A stretch of DNA of 64,000 bases from Lycocorax pyrrhopterus obiensis. Lineage: Eukaryota; Chordata; Aves; Passeriformes; Paradisaeidae. This document shows positions 21,161 through 33,833 of the stretch, one piece after another; the first letter of the stretch is position 1, and each line of letters starts with the position of its first letter. The notes under the pieces were generated by a model. The model was not told the origin of the DNA and ran no database searches. It saw only the letters and a list, made by a program, of their open reading frames with translations. The translations under genes and the position numbers were made by a program. The DNA is taken from the NCBI GenBank assembly GCA_014706295.1, contig JACSVZ010000012.1, forward strand, positions 13,758,227 through 13,822,226, written 5' to 3'.

Positions 21161-24100
21161 AGGGTGAGGCCCTGAGTGACCCACTGGAGCCTTGCAGCCA
21201 GCCCTGCTCGGAGCAGGAGCTTGGCCTGAGACCTCCAGAGGTCCTCCCAACCTCACTGTTGTGTGCTGCAGCTTCTGTGCTGCAGTTCCTCCCTGCAAAG
21301 CAGCCGGCGGGGAGCGGGGTGAGTGGTGGTCTGAGGAAAAGCAGCTCCCAGGTGCTGGCTGGAGGGGAAGGGCAGGAGGGGAGGGACTCCAGTAGCTCTG
21401 TTCCCTCCCTCCTCTGGGGTATGGACAGTCACCCTCCTGCCTGAGCTCCTTCTGCAGCCACGTGCTGTGCTCTCTCCTCTCCCACCTACCCAAGGAATTG
21501 TCTCGTGTTCCAAACCATCACCTCCAGGAGAGGTGGCTGCAGGCAGGGAGGGCGGGGTGGAGTCGTTGGCCACGTGGTGGATCACCTAGAGCCCAGTGAA
21601 GTGGAGCAGCAGACAACGACCTGGCTCTCTGTGAGCATCCTTGGGGCTGCCCTGAGGCTGTCAGCCTCGGGTGCTGGCTGGCTGTGGCCCTGGTGGCTCT
21701 CCGTGAGTGACCGCTGGCTTTTCCAGCCCTGCTGGTTCCTGACACACTGCTCGTCCTGGCCAGCTGCCCCCGCCCTGGAGGGGACGAGGTGGGACGTGGC
21801 ATGGCCAGTTGTGTCAGGGCAGAGCTGGTGGCCTGATGGTGGCCAGGGTCTTGGGGGACAGCCAGGTGAGACCAGTCTGCAGCCAGGCAGGGTCTGATTG
21901 AGCCTGAGTGGAGAGGTGGACAGGGACATGGGGGTTTAGGTTTTATAGTCAGGAGTCATAAGAAAGGAAAAACAAACAAAAAACCCAACTAATAAAATCT
22001 GTATATGCAAATGAATTACCAAAATCTCCCTGCCATGTTCCTGCCACCATCTTTCCTGCAGCCAGGGGCTGAGCTGGCCTGGGGACACTGGACATGGGGA
22101 GATGGACACACGGAGCAGGGGCAGGCAGGTGGAGTTCCCTCCATTCCCTGCTCCTGCCAGATGCTGTGGGCTCAGGTTGGGCTGCTTGGCTGCAGGAGGA
22201 AGAGCTGAGAGGGGTGGCCGTGCCAGCTCCAGACTGGCCACAGAGGCCTTTGCCTGGCTGGACTCTGCTGCTCTGTGCATCCATTGCATGCATTTTCCAG
22301 GCAGCCATTGCCATGGTAACACTGGAAATTGTGCTGGTTCAGGGCAGCCAGAGCACTCAAACACAGAAAATGGCATTTCGGAGATGGGAGCAGGGCTCTG
22401 CTGACAGGGCCTCTGGGTACCCAGGGATGTGGCTGCTCTGAGAGGGTCCTTGTGCCCTGGTGCCCCCAGGGATGTGTCCCCCAAGCAGAGGTGAAATGAG
22501 GTGGAGGGAGCAAACAGGGTGGGACATGCTAGGGGAAAGGGAGCAGCGGGAAGGGGATTTCCCTGGCAGTGCTCCAGGCATGGATGGAGCCAGGATTTTT
22601 GTGCTTCAGCCAGGTATTTATTCCCATGGAGACTACTCACGCATTCCAAGACATTTTAATTTCCTTGAGAGCCCTTTAAACTCCTTGACAGACCCCTCCT
22701 GCATGTGTTGTGAGACCCTGGTGGCCTTTCTCAGCTGAGTCTCACCGGCTCAACAGGATGTGAGGTGACTCTGCCCCCATAGCCCGTCACTGTCGGTGTC
22801 TGCTCGTTTTATTCCTTAGGATGCTGTCCCTTGACTTTTGAGGCTGGTCGAGGACCTGAGTTTGGTTAAATCCTTCCCCATAAAAGCCATGTATGGATTT
22901 GGAAGGTTTCAAGGGGTGGAAAGTCTTTACTCCTAACTTTAAGCTGCCTTGCTCCAGCTCTGAGAACAGAGCCTTGTCATGCTCTGCCCCTAGGGCAGGA
23001 CTTTGCCATACGTGGGATTTTCTCCTCTTTCTCACACTTTATCCTCTCAGTCTATTGAGCTTCAAGTCTTGCTGCAAGGCTTTTCCTCTAGAAATCATTA
23101 GCTGTTGCTTTTTCTTTTCACAGTAGTTCTCTACCGCTGTTTTAAAGGGTGGGACCTGTGTGCCAGCACCAAAAATGGAGGGAAATTTCCCTGGATGCAG
23201 GCACTAGACTAGTGGGTTTCCACCTGGCCAGATGGTCCTGGGATATGCAGAGTTGAAAGTACTGTGGAAATCATTCATACCCAGACCCTCCTGTCCTGCT
23301 GAGCTCCTTTCTCTTTTTTGAATGCTGTGTCACCTTTTACTGTTTTTTTTTCCCTGTCTTCTGCATGATCTGCTGAAGAACAAGGTGAATTAAGGCCTTT
23401 GTAGGGCTCTTTGTTGGAGGGGCTTGTGGAGCCACTCTCTGCAGTGGGGAGCAAGGCAGTGGGTCCTCTGTGGAGGGACCAGCAGGTCCCAGTGGCAGGA
23501 GAGGGTGGAAGGTGACGAGACCCTGGCAAGGGAGCCGGCAGTGGGCGTGTGTGGCTGAAGCCGTGATGGCGTGTGGCTAAAGCTGCTGGCTCAGAGCCCG
23601 TGAGCCGGGAGTTACCATGGGAACTGCTGGAGGATGCTCGGAGGGCAGCGCGGGCTCTGCCGCCACGGCCCCGAGCTCAGGTGGGAGCTCCCCTTGCTGG
23701 GGACCCGCAGGTACCCGGGGAGGAACCAACTGGTCCTCGGTACCAAGGGAGCGATCCCCACTCAGCCAAACCCCAGAGCACTGCACAGAGGCGCTGCCTT
23801 TAACATACAGAAAGCACAAGCAGGAGAGCAGAGCACGGTGGGACCCGCAACAGCCCCCGAGCTGTGCCGAGAGTCCCATCCCTGAGTCCCAAATCTGTCC
23901 TCTGTGCCCAGCAGAGCTCGGAGCAGCCAGCTCCTGGCCCGGAGCACGGCTGGCGCTGTGACACCGTCCTTAGTGTGGCTGCATGGTGAGGACCCACTCG
24001 CCGCACTGGGGGATGCAGTGCTCGGCTGGATTGGGGCTGGAATGTTTGAGCTGAGCCTTCCCGGCCACCCTGAGCCGGCTGCTGATGAGCGTGGGTGGGG

Positions 24101-25765
24101 AGAGCCCATCTTTGGTGCCTCCCTTTGCTTGACCCGGCCCCAGGTGGGCTCTTTGCCCAGCACTGGGACCAGCTGTGTTGGCAGCAGCTGCTCCAGGCAC
24201 CAGCCAGCCCCTTTCCCCAGGCTGCTCCACTTCTCTGGAAGCCTTTGGTGACCACATTCTCACCAGCCCTTTGCACGCCCATGGGAGCTTTACTGTGGGC
24301 ATCATTCACTGCTGCTGCTGCTTCTCCCAGGAGACAGGCTTCCCTTCACAATCATCCCAGCTCCCAGATGGAGGGTATTTACTCAGGTGCCCACAAAGCC
24401 CATCTCCAGGAGTGTCTCCGCCAACTCACTGGTGCTGCTGTCGGGGTCAGTGACCTGCCCTTTCCAGGCTCTCCCTGTGACATGTGAAAAGGAAATTTAT
24501 TATCACATCTGCCAGGCTCCAGACAACTCTTTCTGGCAGTAGGTAGGTAGGATCTGTCTGAGGATCAGCTGGTTCACCTCCAGTTCCTTCAGAAGCCCTG
24601 GACACGCCTGCTGCCCCATGGCTCCTTTCTGCTCTCTTCTCAGCTGGGTTCGTGTTGCCATCTGTGGTCACCTTTGTCTCCTCTCTGCTCCCCAGGGTGG
24701 GAATCCCCCAGTTCTCCAAACAAAATAATGAGCTTGGGCAGAGTCTCCTACTGCTCCTCCTGCAGCTGCCCTGGAGGACTCCACTCTCTGGATGGCTCTG
24801 AGGAGGAAAGGGGAAGATGACCTCGGCTTCCTTTCCCTCAAGCCCACTCTGTTCATCTCTTGCCTTGCTGTCCATTTTCTCCAGATCTCTTCAGCCTTTA
24901 GATTCTCCCTAAGAACATTTTTCCCCCCATTTTCCTGTAATTGCTGTTTGATGCCAGTAATGACCCGTGGGAACAGAAGCACATTGCAGGTCCCATGCTG
25001 GTGTTCCAGCCAGCAGGGCTGGGCTGGGCTGTTTGCTGTTCTCTGGCTTCCACATCCATCCCTGGACCATGAGGATGGAGCCAGGACCACATTGCCACCT
25101 GCAGGACCCACTCAGCCGTGAGCAGGAACCCATGTCAACACCACAGGTCTGGTGTCCAGCCCTGTGCTCTCTCCATCATCGTTAACACCCTCCAGAGGAA
25201 CGGGAGGCTCTGGGCCTCGCAGACCTGGCTCAGAGCAGCTTGGCCGGAAGGCAAGAAGCATCCTGGGCTCCAGGGATGAGCATGGCCAGAGGTACCACTT
25301 CCCCATTCCAGCCAGCACTACGAAGCCAGGAAAAGGGATGGCTGATCCAGGCACTGCCAGGAATCATGAATGGCAGCAGTGGGGAAAGAGAGAAGAGGCC
25401 ATGGAGGACTCTTTGGCCCCATCCTGGCTCTTGGGATGAACCAGTGGGGAATCCCTGTAGGAAACAGAAGAAGTGACTGGTAGGGCATCGTGCATCTGCA
25501 CCCAGCGCTGCTCCTTGGAGGAGGAGGATGGTGAGGGTTGATGGTGATGAGCCGTGATGGTGTGGGAAAGCCTTGGCACCGAGGCATTGTGCAGCGGGAG
25601 CGATGGGAAAGGCTGGCCAGGGGAGGCACCGCTTTCTGCAACAGCCTTCAAAGAGTTTCCTTAAGTGTTGCTGCTCTTCAGGGCTTCCTCCTCCAAGGAA
25701 AGAAAAAAAGTAGGGAAAAAAGGAGATGAGGAAGAGCAATCTCTGGGTGCAGGATGAAAGCGGCC
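21161..25765. other. Intergenic, no gene recognised
   Basis: 4.6 kb without a convincing coding region. A small TTTATTATCACATCTG stretch at 24496-24511 pairs a GATA core with an E-box, but nothing else marks it. Confidence 0.45.
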
Positions 25766-25819
25766 TGTCTTGACTATTTACCCAGCAATTATAAGTAAAT
25801 CGGTGGTGCCTAACGGGGC

Positions 25820-26045
25820 CGGTTGCCATAGTGACGATGGGATGGAAGGACCAGCATTTGGTCCTGGCTGCAGCCAATCAGGCTGGGAAGCCCAAGCTGC
25901 AATATAAAGTAAAGATTCCCATCTTCCAGCCACGCACTTGCCAAGAAAGGGAAATAGGTTCAAGAGTCTGGGGAAAAAAAGTGCTGCGGCCGGCGGCAAG
26001 CAGGGCGGCTGCTCCCGTCATGGCGGACTGCGAACGCCCGGGCAG
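25820..26045 (+). promoter_or_regulatory. Promoter-like segment with short first exon of an unknown transcript
   Basis: Elements appear in canonical order and spacing. An RFX X-box-like GTTGCCATAGTGAC is at 25822. A CCAAT box is at 25874 and ATATAAAG at 25902. An ATG at 26020 follows in good context (G at -3 and +4) and is embedded in a YY1-like CATGGCGGAC. A consensus splice donor CAG|GTGAGA is at 26046. The frame reads MADCERPG before the donor. Splicing to the AXIN1 exon at 41149 would run out of frame and stop before the AXIN1 ATG. The downstream partner is unknown. Confidence 0.35.
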
Positions 26046-27480
26046 GTGAGAATCCCAACGCTCCCCATCTCCCGCTCATTGTTCTCCCGCGCTGCGGTCC
26101 CTCCGCCGCCCCACCCCACCCACGCCGCCGCCCCGACCCCCTCGCCCCGGCACCCACAATGAAACCCCCCTTTGGGCGGGAGACAAAGAGAGGCGGGTGG
26201 AGAAAGGCTCCACCATTCTCCCCAAATTGCCATCGTAGGCCTTTCAAATCAAATTTCGCAAAGCAGCTTCATCAAAGGCCCCCAGCTGAGAGGCACGAGC
26301 CCCATATTCCTGCCCCCCCGGCAGGTCTGGGGTGGTGCGGTGATCCCGTACAAAGTCGGCACCGCTCCAGAAGTGTCTTTGCAAAAAAAAAAAAGAAAAG
26401 AAAAAAGAGGGAAAAAAAAAAGGGGGGGGATATGGAGATAAAAAACGCAAGCGAGAAAGAACGGCGCCTAAATTGCTCATCGTCTCCCCATCTCATTACT
26501 GGCGACTTCTGAGGACGGATATTTCCAAAGGCTGCAATGAAAGACTTGTGAATGGAGCCCCCCCGGATGAGATCAAAGCCCGAGGCTGGGACGCCAGGGT
26601 GTGCCGGAGGAGGGGGCGAGGGCCGGCGGCGCCGCAGGATGCTGGGGGGAGCCTTCCTCCCCTGCTGCCGCTGCCCTCCATGTTTCCCGGTGCCGCTGCC
26701 GCCGCTGCCTGACCCATCTTGCAATGGAGACCAGGGACAGCGGCCAGATCCCAACGGCTGGAACCGAGACGAGCAAACTCCATTGGCTCACAGTTCGGCA
26801 ACTCTCCCAAAATTCATGGTTAATAAAGGAGCTTATTCCGTCCGGGACCTCTCCAGACACCTCGAATTGCAGATGAGCGGGTGGCTTCCCCATCGCTGGA
26901 GCCCACTCCTTGGGTCTCTTCTCTCCTCACACCGCGGCATCGCCAGCCTGGTGAGCCACCAGCAGAAGGGCCGAGGACAAAGGCAGGAGGACAGAAGTTG
27001 TGCCACTTTCCCTTCCTGCCGCCTCCCTTCAAACGCGGGCTGCTTTCTTCTGCTCAGCGATAAATTTGGCTCCGGGCGGCGTTCCCACCACCGGCACCAC
27101 CGGCAGCCGGGCGCCCCATCAGCGGCACGGAGAGCAAACTCACAGATGGTAAAATAAGAGAGTCGTGTAGGGTTCAAAGAGACCTTCTATGTCAATTGTT
27201 ATATTATTAGGTAAACTCCAAGAAGAAAATCTTTTAATCCACTGTGGCTAATCCAGTCCACTTTTGTTGGCCAGGACATATTCAGCATCAACAAAAGGCT
27301 CTGGCCGACGGACACCGGCATACATAATGTATTGATAACTGCGGGAGCCGGCTCGGCGGCAGAAAGAGCCACTGCTCGGGCCGGCAGCGGGGGCCGGCAG
27401 GAGGATTTGCCTGACTTTTATCAGTTTTATTTTCATTTCAAAGAACGCGGCTGATATTTGCACTGCACTGCTTACCAAGG
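26046..27480. promoter_or_regulatory. CpG-retaining, motif-rich candidate regulatory cluster
   Basis: CpG-rich at its left end (26050-26160 and 26590-26720), then alternating AT-rich blocks. Visible sites are a perfect TCF/LEF match ATCAAAGG at 26271, GGTTCAAAGAG at 27171, two TAATCC (OTX/PITX) cores at 27235 and 27249, SOX-like CAATTGTTAT at 27193, and TTCAAAGAA at 27438. Frames on both strands resemble no known protein. It could be an enhancer cluster or exons of a non-coding RNA. Confidence 0.4.
26382..26429. repeat. Purine-rich low-complexity tract
   Basis: A long run of A interrupted by G, then a run of G. It has no coding meaning. Confidence 0.8.
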
Positions 27481-29450
27481 GAGCACAAAGAGGGCAGAGA
27501 TGTTCCCAGCTCCGGCCGGCCCCCAAACCCCGCCGGGATCCTGCCAGGACCTCAGTGGGACCCTCACCCCTCACCGCCTCTCCAGGACAGTGGTGGCACA
27601 GAGGGCTGCAAGGTCAGGTTCGTTCCGGGTCTGGTTTTGGGGTGGTGGTTCCCATGGGGACTTGGCAGCTGGGGTGGCTCCCCTTAAATTAGCCATGCCC
27701 TGGGATTTACCCTGGGAAGGTGCTGTTGCTCTGGGATGGGGGAATCACCTTCGTCTAAGGACACGGGATACAACTGATGTGGGAATAGAAGTGTCCACGC
27801 TGTGAAGCGCCGGCACCGCTGGGGAGGAGAAGTGGAGATCACACCTGGACTCACTTTGTCTTCCCAACACGGCACAGCAGAGACCAGAGCCAAGGAACCT
27901 GGAAAGGAAATAAAACCAGCGGCAGTGAAGGGCAGGTGGGACGAGTGGGGACCACGTGGCCACAGCCTGGCTGATGTGGGTGTTCGGGCAGGAGGAGGTG
28001 GGAGCTGGTGGGAATGAGCTGAGAGCGGTTGAGGTGGTAGCTGCGAATGCTGGAGGTGAGCAGGGCACACCGACCACCCACCCCCTCCAGGCACTGGGTA
28101 TGGCCTGTCCTCAGCTGAACTGTCCCCTGGGGCAGTTCTGGGTGAGGGTCCACACCTGGCCCACAGCAGGGCAGGAGAGCATGGATGGCCAGGCTGGGTC
28201 CACAAGTGATTGAAAACAGCTGTGGGCTACGTGGCTGGACAGGCATTGGTGGCCATGGGATGAGGATGGGGCTGAGCCAGCAGAGAACTCTGCACAGCAA
28301 GGAACTGGGGTCTCTGGTGGGTGTGACCTCACTCAGGAGCCCATGGGCCTTGCAGGATCCCCTTGAGTCCAAAATGTCCTTATTCCTGCTGCGGGTAGTT
28401 CAGTGCCACCCAAGGCAAGTGGCTCGTGTGTAGCCATGAGGATCTTCAGTAAGAGCATGGAAAGGAAACAGCAGTGGAGAAACCAAAAGGATTCACTTCA
28501 AAGAGCCCGGAGGCCTTGCCCAGGGTTTTGTCCTCATGACAAAGGACAGCAGAGGAGTCCCTCTTCTGAGGGTTGGGGGCTCACTGCACCCCCAGATGCC
28601 CTCTGAGTTGGGCACAGGCATTCATCCATTGGGATAGTGCTTACAAGGCACTGACAGGCACAAGTGACCCAGGGAGGAAACAGCCTCACAGGGATTTGGC
28701 TGTTACTGCAAGCCCCAAGTCGAGCTGTTCTGCTCTTGCTGCACTCACAGGTACTGGGAATCCTCCAGAATTACAGTCCCCCTCCAGGGCGGTTAAAATG
28801 GCCAATGCTAGAAGCTTCTGCAGGGAATGGATGCACAAACAGCGAGTAAGCAGAAAGCTGTGAGTTACTGGCCCTGGACAGTCCATCCTGAGATCCACCA
28901 AGGCATCCAAGGGACAGGAGGCAGGGATGTGGATGCCACCCTGAAGCAGAGGCTCTTCAGAAGGCTGCAGCGCAGTGGGGGCTCACTGAGCCTCGCTGCC
29001 CAACCCAGACAGTTGCTCTGATCATCACCAAGGCATTCCCAAAACTCCCAGCTGTTCCACATGGTCCATCCAGAGGTCTGCCCAGCACAGAAGCTGCCAG
29101 GACAGACTGACACATGAGGAGCACAAACCACCTGGGAGACAGAGGATGAGAATTCAGGCTGAATCATTCATTTCCATCAGGCAGAATTTTCATGGCAGGA
29201 GTCTCTGAGCAGCTGTTGAATGCAAGTCAAAGCTAAATAGTCTGAGCTAAAGATGTTCAGCATTGGAGACCTGGAAATACCCCTCCATTGGGAACAGGAA
29301 GACCTGGACCTCCTGGGCAGACACCTCTGCTCCATGTCCCACTGCAGGACAAAGCTCAGGTGTGCTGGGATGACTTCTGGCATTGACTGGTGTCTCGTGG
29401 GACATCGACCACAAGGTGGTCACCCAAGACCGTGGGCACTCACCTCACGG
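27481..29450. other. Intergenic, nothing recognised
   Basis: About 2 kb with no gene, RNA or repeat family that I can name. Confidence 0.45.
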
Positions 29451-29460
29451 CCCTGGGAGA

Positions 29461-29513
29461 GTTACAGAAGTGTGGGAAGAGGAACCAAAGCCCATGTCAA
29501 GCTCCTCTGTGAG
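29461..29513 (+). repeat. Dispersed direct repeat, copy 1
   Basis: The 53 bases from GTTACAGAAGTGTGGGAAGA to CTCCTCTGTGAG match 33781-33833 without gaps at about 85 percent. The family is not recognised. Confidence 0.6.
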
Positions 29514-29939
29514 ACACGTTCTCCATGACATGGCCTTGGCACACTGGGGAAGATGCTGCCAATAGGAAGAGTCTAAGTCCAAGGTCTGGACAAGATTTGG
29601 AATTGTACATCTGCTTCCAGATGTGTTTTCTCCTGTTTTGAGCCACTGTAACTACAAAGGATCAGGATGAAAGACAATACGAGGCTGGATTTGCTCACAT
29701 TTGCCAGCCATGGGTTCTCTGGATGCTGGTCGCTGTGCCAGCCAGCGTGCGCCCACAGAAAGACTTCTGACAGGAGATGCACTGGTAAGAGAATGCCCAG
29801 CAGGACAATCAAAGCGGGAGTCTGATCTCTGGGAGAACACCAGGGGAGCCCTGAGGTGAGATGGCCAAGGCTGCAGGGGTCTGGCTGCTGTCAGCTCCCA
29901 TCGTGCACAGGCTGAAGGGCACAGCGTGAGCACGAGTGG

Positions 29940-29985
29940 TGTGAGATGGTTGGACATGAGATGGTTGGACATGAGATGGTTGGAC
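29940..29985. repeat. 15-bp tandem repeat, three units
   Basis: ATGAGATGGTTGGAC is repeated three times with at most one change. Confidence 0.9.
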
Positions 29986-32900
29986 ACCAGACGGTGTCTC
30001 CAGCCCTGCAGAGCAAGGGAGTGACAGGAGCCTCCCTGTCCTGATGGGGAAAGGGGATGAAGGGCTGGGAAGCAGCTTCTATGGAAGGCAGCCCAAGGCT
30101 TGGTGTCTGGAGGAGATGGGGCACTCAAAACTGCCTGGCCTGATGCTCACATGTCCAAGGAGCGGTTCTTGTAATCTCTTCCCCGGGGAAGTGGGATGCC
30201 ATGGTGTGGCGATTTGATGCTCATGATCACAATTCCACGACTCCCCCTGCTCCCAGACTTTCTGTCCTGGAGAGGACTTGGCCCTGCTGTGGTTCACCTG
30301 CCTGGCACAGGAAGGGGAGATTTTAGGAGAGAGGCAGAGAGTTGCCAAGTTGTAAGCACAGGTGACCGGCCCAGAAGCTGTGGCAGAAGGGGACAGGGAA
30401 TCCCATGGCTGACATCCAGTGCCAGAGCAGGTTTGCCTTGGCTGTGGAGCAAGTCTTGGATCCCTCCAAATACAGAGACTCCCCACTTCTCTGAGCTGCC
30501 TCCCACAGTGAATGATTTTGTGAGCAGTTTCTCCAGTTTCCTGTCAGGATGAGACCAACACTCTCCGTATCTGTTCACCTCATGCTGGAAAACCTTGAGA
30601 CAGGTCAATGCCAATCAGACTTCCTGGGCTAGGCTTGTGCTAGGGCAGTTAAAGCAGCAGAAGAGTTTGGAGACTCTCCGCTAAGTGTGTGGATAAATGG
30701 CTCCCACTGAGCACCCCCAGCTCATCAGCCAGGACCGTTCCCTGCAGGAGGAAGCAGGTCAGCCCCAGGCACTGCTGAGCTGTGTCCAGCACTTTGGCTG
30801 GTCAGGACCTCAGCTGATGTCCGTCAGTGCTGAGCCTTTCCTGGCACTGTCCCACTCACTCCCACCATGGAGGAGGAACCATGCAGGGAAACCTCCAGTG
30901 ACCCTCGGGCAGGTCCCTGGGGGTGGAAGGGCTCCAGGACATGCCCGTGCTGAGCCCTGGCCACCTTCACTGGGTGCTGGTGACACACCAGTGCGGGGGT
31001 CCCATCCCCCAGCTCGGCCAGGAGGGGTGGCCCTTGCTGGGGAGGTGGCACAGGACGGTTGCTCCGAGGAAGGGCCACCTCACAGGGAAGATGGCAAAGG
31101 TGGGCAACCCCACCTGCAGCTGGGGATTTTCAAGGTGCTGCTGGGAAGCGGGAGGTTGGGAAAGGGGTGATGGAGGCTGGAGTCTCAGTGTGGGTAGAGA
31201 GAGATCCCAGAGGGCCTGTGGCTGTCTTACCAGAGTGCTGAAAGAGCAGAGGCTCCCAGAAGGGTCCTGCCAGGACTGGGGGTCCCCCAGCTGGGGCTGG
31301 CCAGTCCCCCTGGCCTGGAATACACCTGGTCCTGCAGCACACACAACATGCTGTGCCACAGAAGGGCCCAGTGAGGGCTCTGGCAGGCAGACTGTGACCT
31401 CCTGCCAGCACAGCTGTCCTGCCTGACACGGGCAGCCACCAGGAGCCCGCTACTAGCAATTAGCTGCCAGTGGCAATTAGCTTCTGGCTGCTGGGCTGCC
31501 TGGGTACACTGAGCCAATGCTTCTCCAGGGCATGGGATCACTCAGAGGAGCATTTGGGGCATCTAATGCCCTGTCTGAGGAGCTTGAGGCTGAGAGAATC
31601 ATTCTGCAGGAGAATTAGGGGGTGAAAATGCCAAGGGCTTCCCTCAGCAGTGCCCAATGTGATCACAGGGACCCCCTGCCCAGGACTGGCTGGAGTTAGG
31701 ACCTCAGCAAACCAGCCACAGCCTCAGCTGCTGTTGTCACTTCATGGGCTCAGAGCTCTCCTGGTGAAGGACAACAGCGAGCTGGGACCTAAACTGTACC
31801 TGTCAGGTGGAGTGCAGAGGTAAAATGATTCCTAGAGCTTGCCCTGGATGCATGAGTGTTTCTGAGATGTCTTCACAAGCCTCCCTGCACCCAGCAAAAC
31901 CGAGCATAAACCCATGGGCCACTAGGTGGACTCACAATAAACCAAAATTGCGGGATTGAGAGTTCCCTGACCATCTTCCTCATCTCCGAGGAAAGCCTTC
32001 TCAAAGCAGAGGCATCATCAGCGAGACTCATCCCAGGAGAGAACAGAGAAACAGCAGTGTGTGTCCAACTGGCCGCTGCCTGGTCACCAGAGGTGGAAAA
32101 GAAGCCAAAACATAGTCTACAGGCCTTACTTTTCACAAAATTTTTGCCAGCTCCCTGGGAGAGCTGACCCTCCAGAAGGAGTGAGCCAGGAACCTGGGCA
32201 CCAGCTCTCCAAGCTGCACTGCTGATGGAGATCGTATCCAAAGGGTCACACTGGAAACCTCGGGGCTGCAGGACAGACATCGAGGCACCACCGAGCGCTG
32301 AAGGGGCTCTCACCAGCCGAGCTGGTGATGACAGTTAAGCCAGAAGATCTTGCCCAGCATCACAAAAGAGATCTGCGAGAGCGGAGCAGCCGATATTTCT
32401 GCACTGCGCCAGACTTCCCTCACCTTCCAGCAGCCCAGGTTGCAGTCACTCAGGGCTGGGTAAAGGAGATACGTCTTTCCTGGCAGAATCAAGCAGTTTG
32501 AATTATCACAGGCTGCTCTGGGATAACCCTGTTGCAGGAACCAGCTGTTTGCATGCAGCTGTTCCTCGTGCTCTTCTCGTCCCATTCCACCGTGGGGACT
32601 CCGGAGCAGAGGGCAAGCAACGGCCTGAGCAGGTGGGTGGGCCCTGGCTCTGCAGTGGGGCTTGGAAACCAGGGACAGGGTTGTGCCCTGACACTGCTGC
32701 TCCCTCCTGCCCCAGCTCTGTAAGCTGAGACCATTTCAGCAGGGATAACCACTCCAGAGGCCCAGTCCTCAAGAGAGAGCACACCCTGCTCCAGACATCT
32801 CCCTCTCACAGAGAAGCAAGATGTGAAGTGTGTCCTTCAGGACCATGGGAACAGGTTCCACTCCTATGAGTGGGGAGCACAGGGTGTCCCTGCCTGGCCC

Positions 32901-33780
32901 AGCTCCCCTGGAAACATCTCCTGGGTAAGGTGGTCCCAGCAGGGACAAGCTGACATCTCTTCTCTCTGCAGAGTGGCACTTCTGGGATGTGTGTGGACGG
33001 CATCCCACCCCTGGCACCCCAAGAGGAGCAGCGAGCCTGGTGGTCTGGAGCATGGAGAGGCAGGAGTGCAGGGCACAGGCCCGGGCTGGACCCCAAAGGT
33101 GGGTACAGGAAGGTGTGTGGGGTGTCACTGAGGGGTGCTCACCTTCACCGGCTGGGGATGAAGAGCACTGGGCACTGGTGGTGCTGGCTGAGCTCCTGTG
33201 CCATTGCTTTGGGCAGAGAAGGTTGATCAAAACCAGGAGAGTTGTAGGGTCTGGGATGCAGGAGGGATCTATCAGGGTCTTGGATGTGGCAGGGTCTCAG
33301 ATCTAGCAGGGGTCTGTGAGGGTCTCTTTGCTCTGCCAGATATGGGAACCTTTCCCCAAAAAGAGCACAGAGGCCAGGTGGGGAGGGTTGGGGGATGCAC
33401 TGAGGTCCTGGCACCCCTATCAGTTCATACACTTCTATGCCACAGCCCTGAGCTGAGATGGGAGCCCAGGGCTTATCTGGGGTGGCTGGGACAGGAGTGA
33501 GAAGAGAAGCCCATGTGAACAAACTGGGCTTTGCCCAGCCAGTGCAGAGGAACATCAGCTGATACGGTCAGTGGCTGTGACTGCGGTCCTGGATGGTGCA
33601 AACCAAGCAGAGGAGAGTGGCCATGAGCTGCTGTGACTCTCCCTGGCTGGTTGGGATGGAGGAGAAGGAGTATGGGGAAAGCTTTGACCAAAACTCCAGT
33701 CCTGAGCCCAAAACATGAGGCTAGAGGTGGCAGATAGTCAGAAAGGAGCTGAGGATGGTCTGAGGGCTGGTGGTAGGAGG
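29986..33780. other. Intergenic, nothing recognised
   Basis: 3.8 kb between the two copies of the direct repeat. A TTTGCATGCA octamer-like site near 32548 is the only motif noted. I looked for retroviral-type coding sequence between the copies and saw none. Confidence 0.4.
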
Positions 33781-33833
33781 GTCACAGAAGTGCGGGAAGA
33801 TAAATAAAAGTCCATGTCAAGTTCCTCTGTGAG
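33781..33833 (+). repeat. Dispersed direct repeat, copy 2
   Basis: Partner of 29461-29513, same orientation, 4,320 bp away. Similarity stops sharply on both sides. Confidence 0.6.

Noticed and set aside
26552..27157. 201-residue plus-strand open frame downstream of the promoter-like segment
   Set aside because: Composition shifts from Gly/Arg/Pro-rich to Ser/His-rich with the base content. No homology is recognised, and it has stop-free neighbours in other frames. Non-coding regulatory sequence is the better reading.
29461..33833. A complete endogenous retrovirus between the direct repeats
   Set aside because: The shared 53 bp is too short for terminal repeats, and no coding remnants typical of a retrovirus were seen between them.
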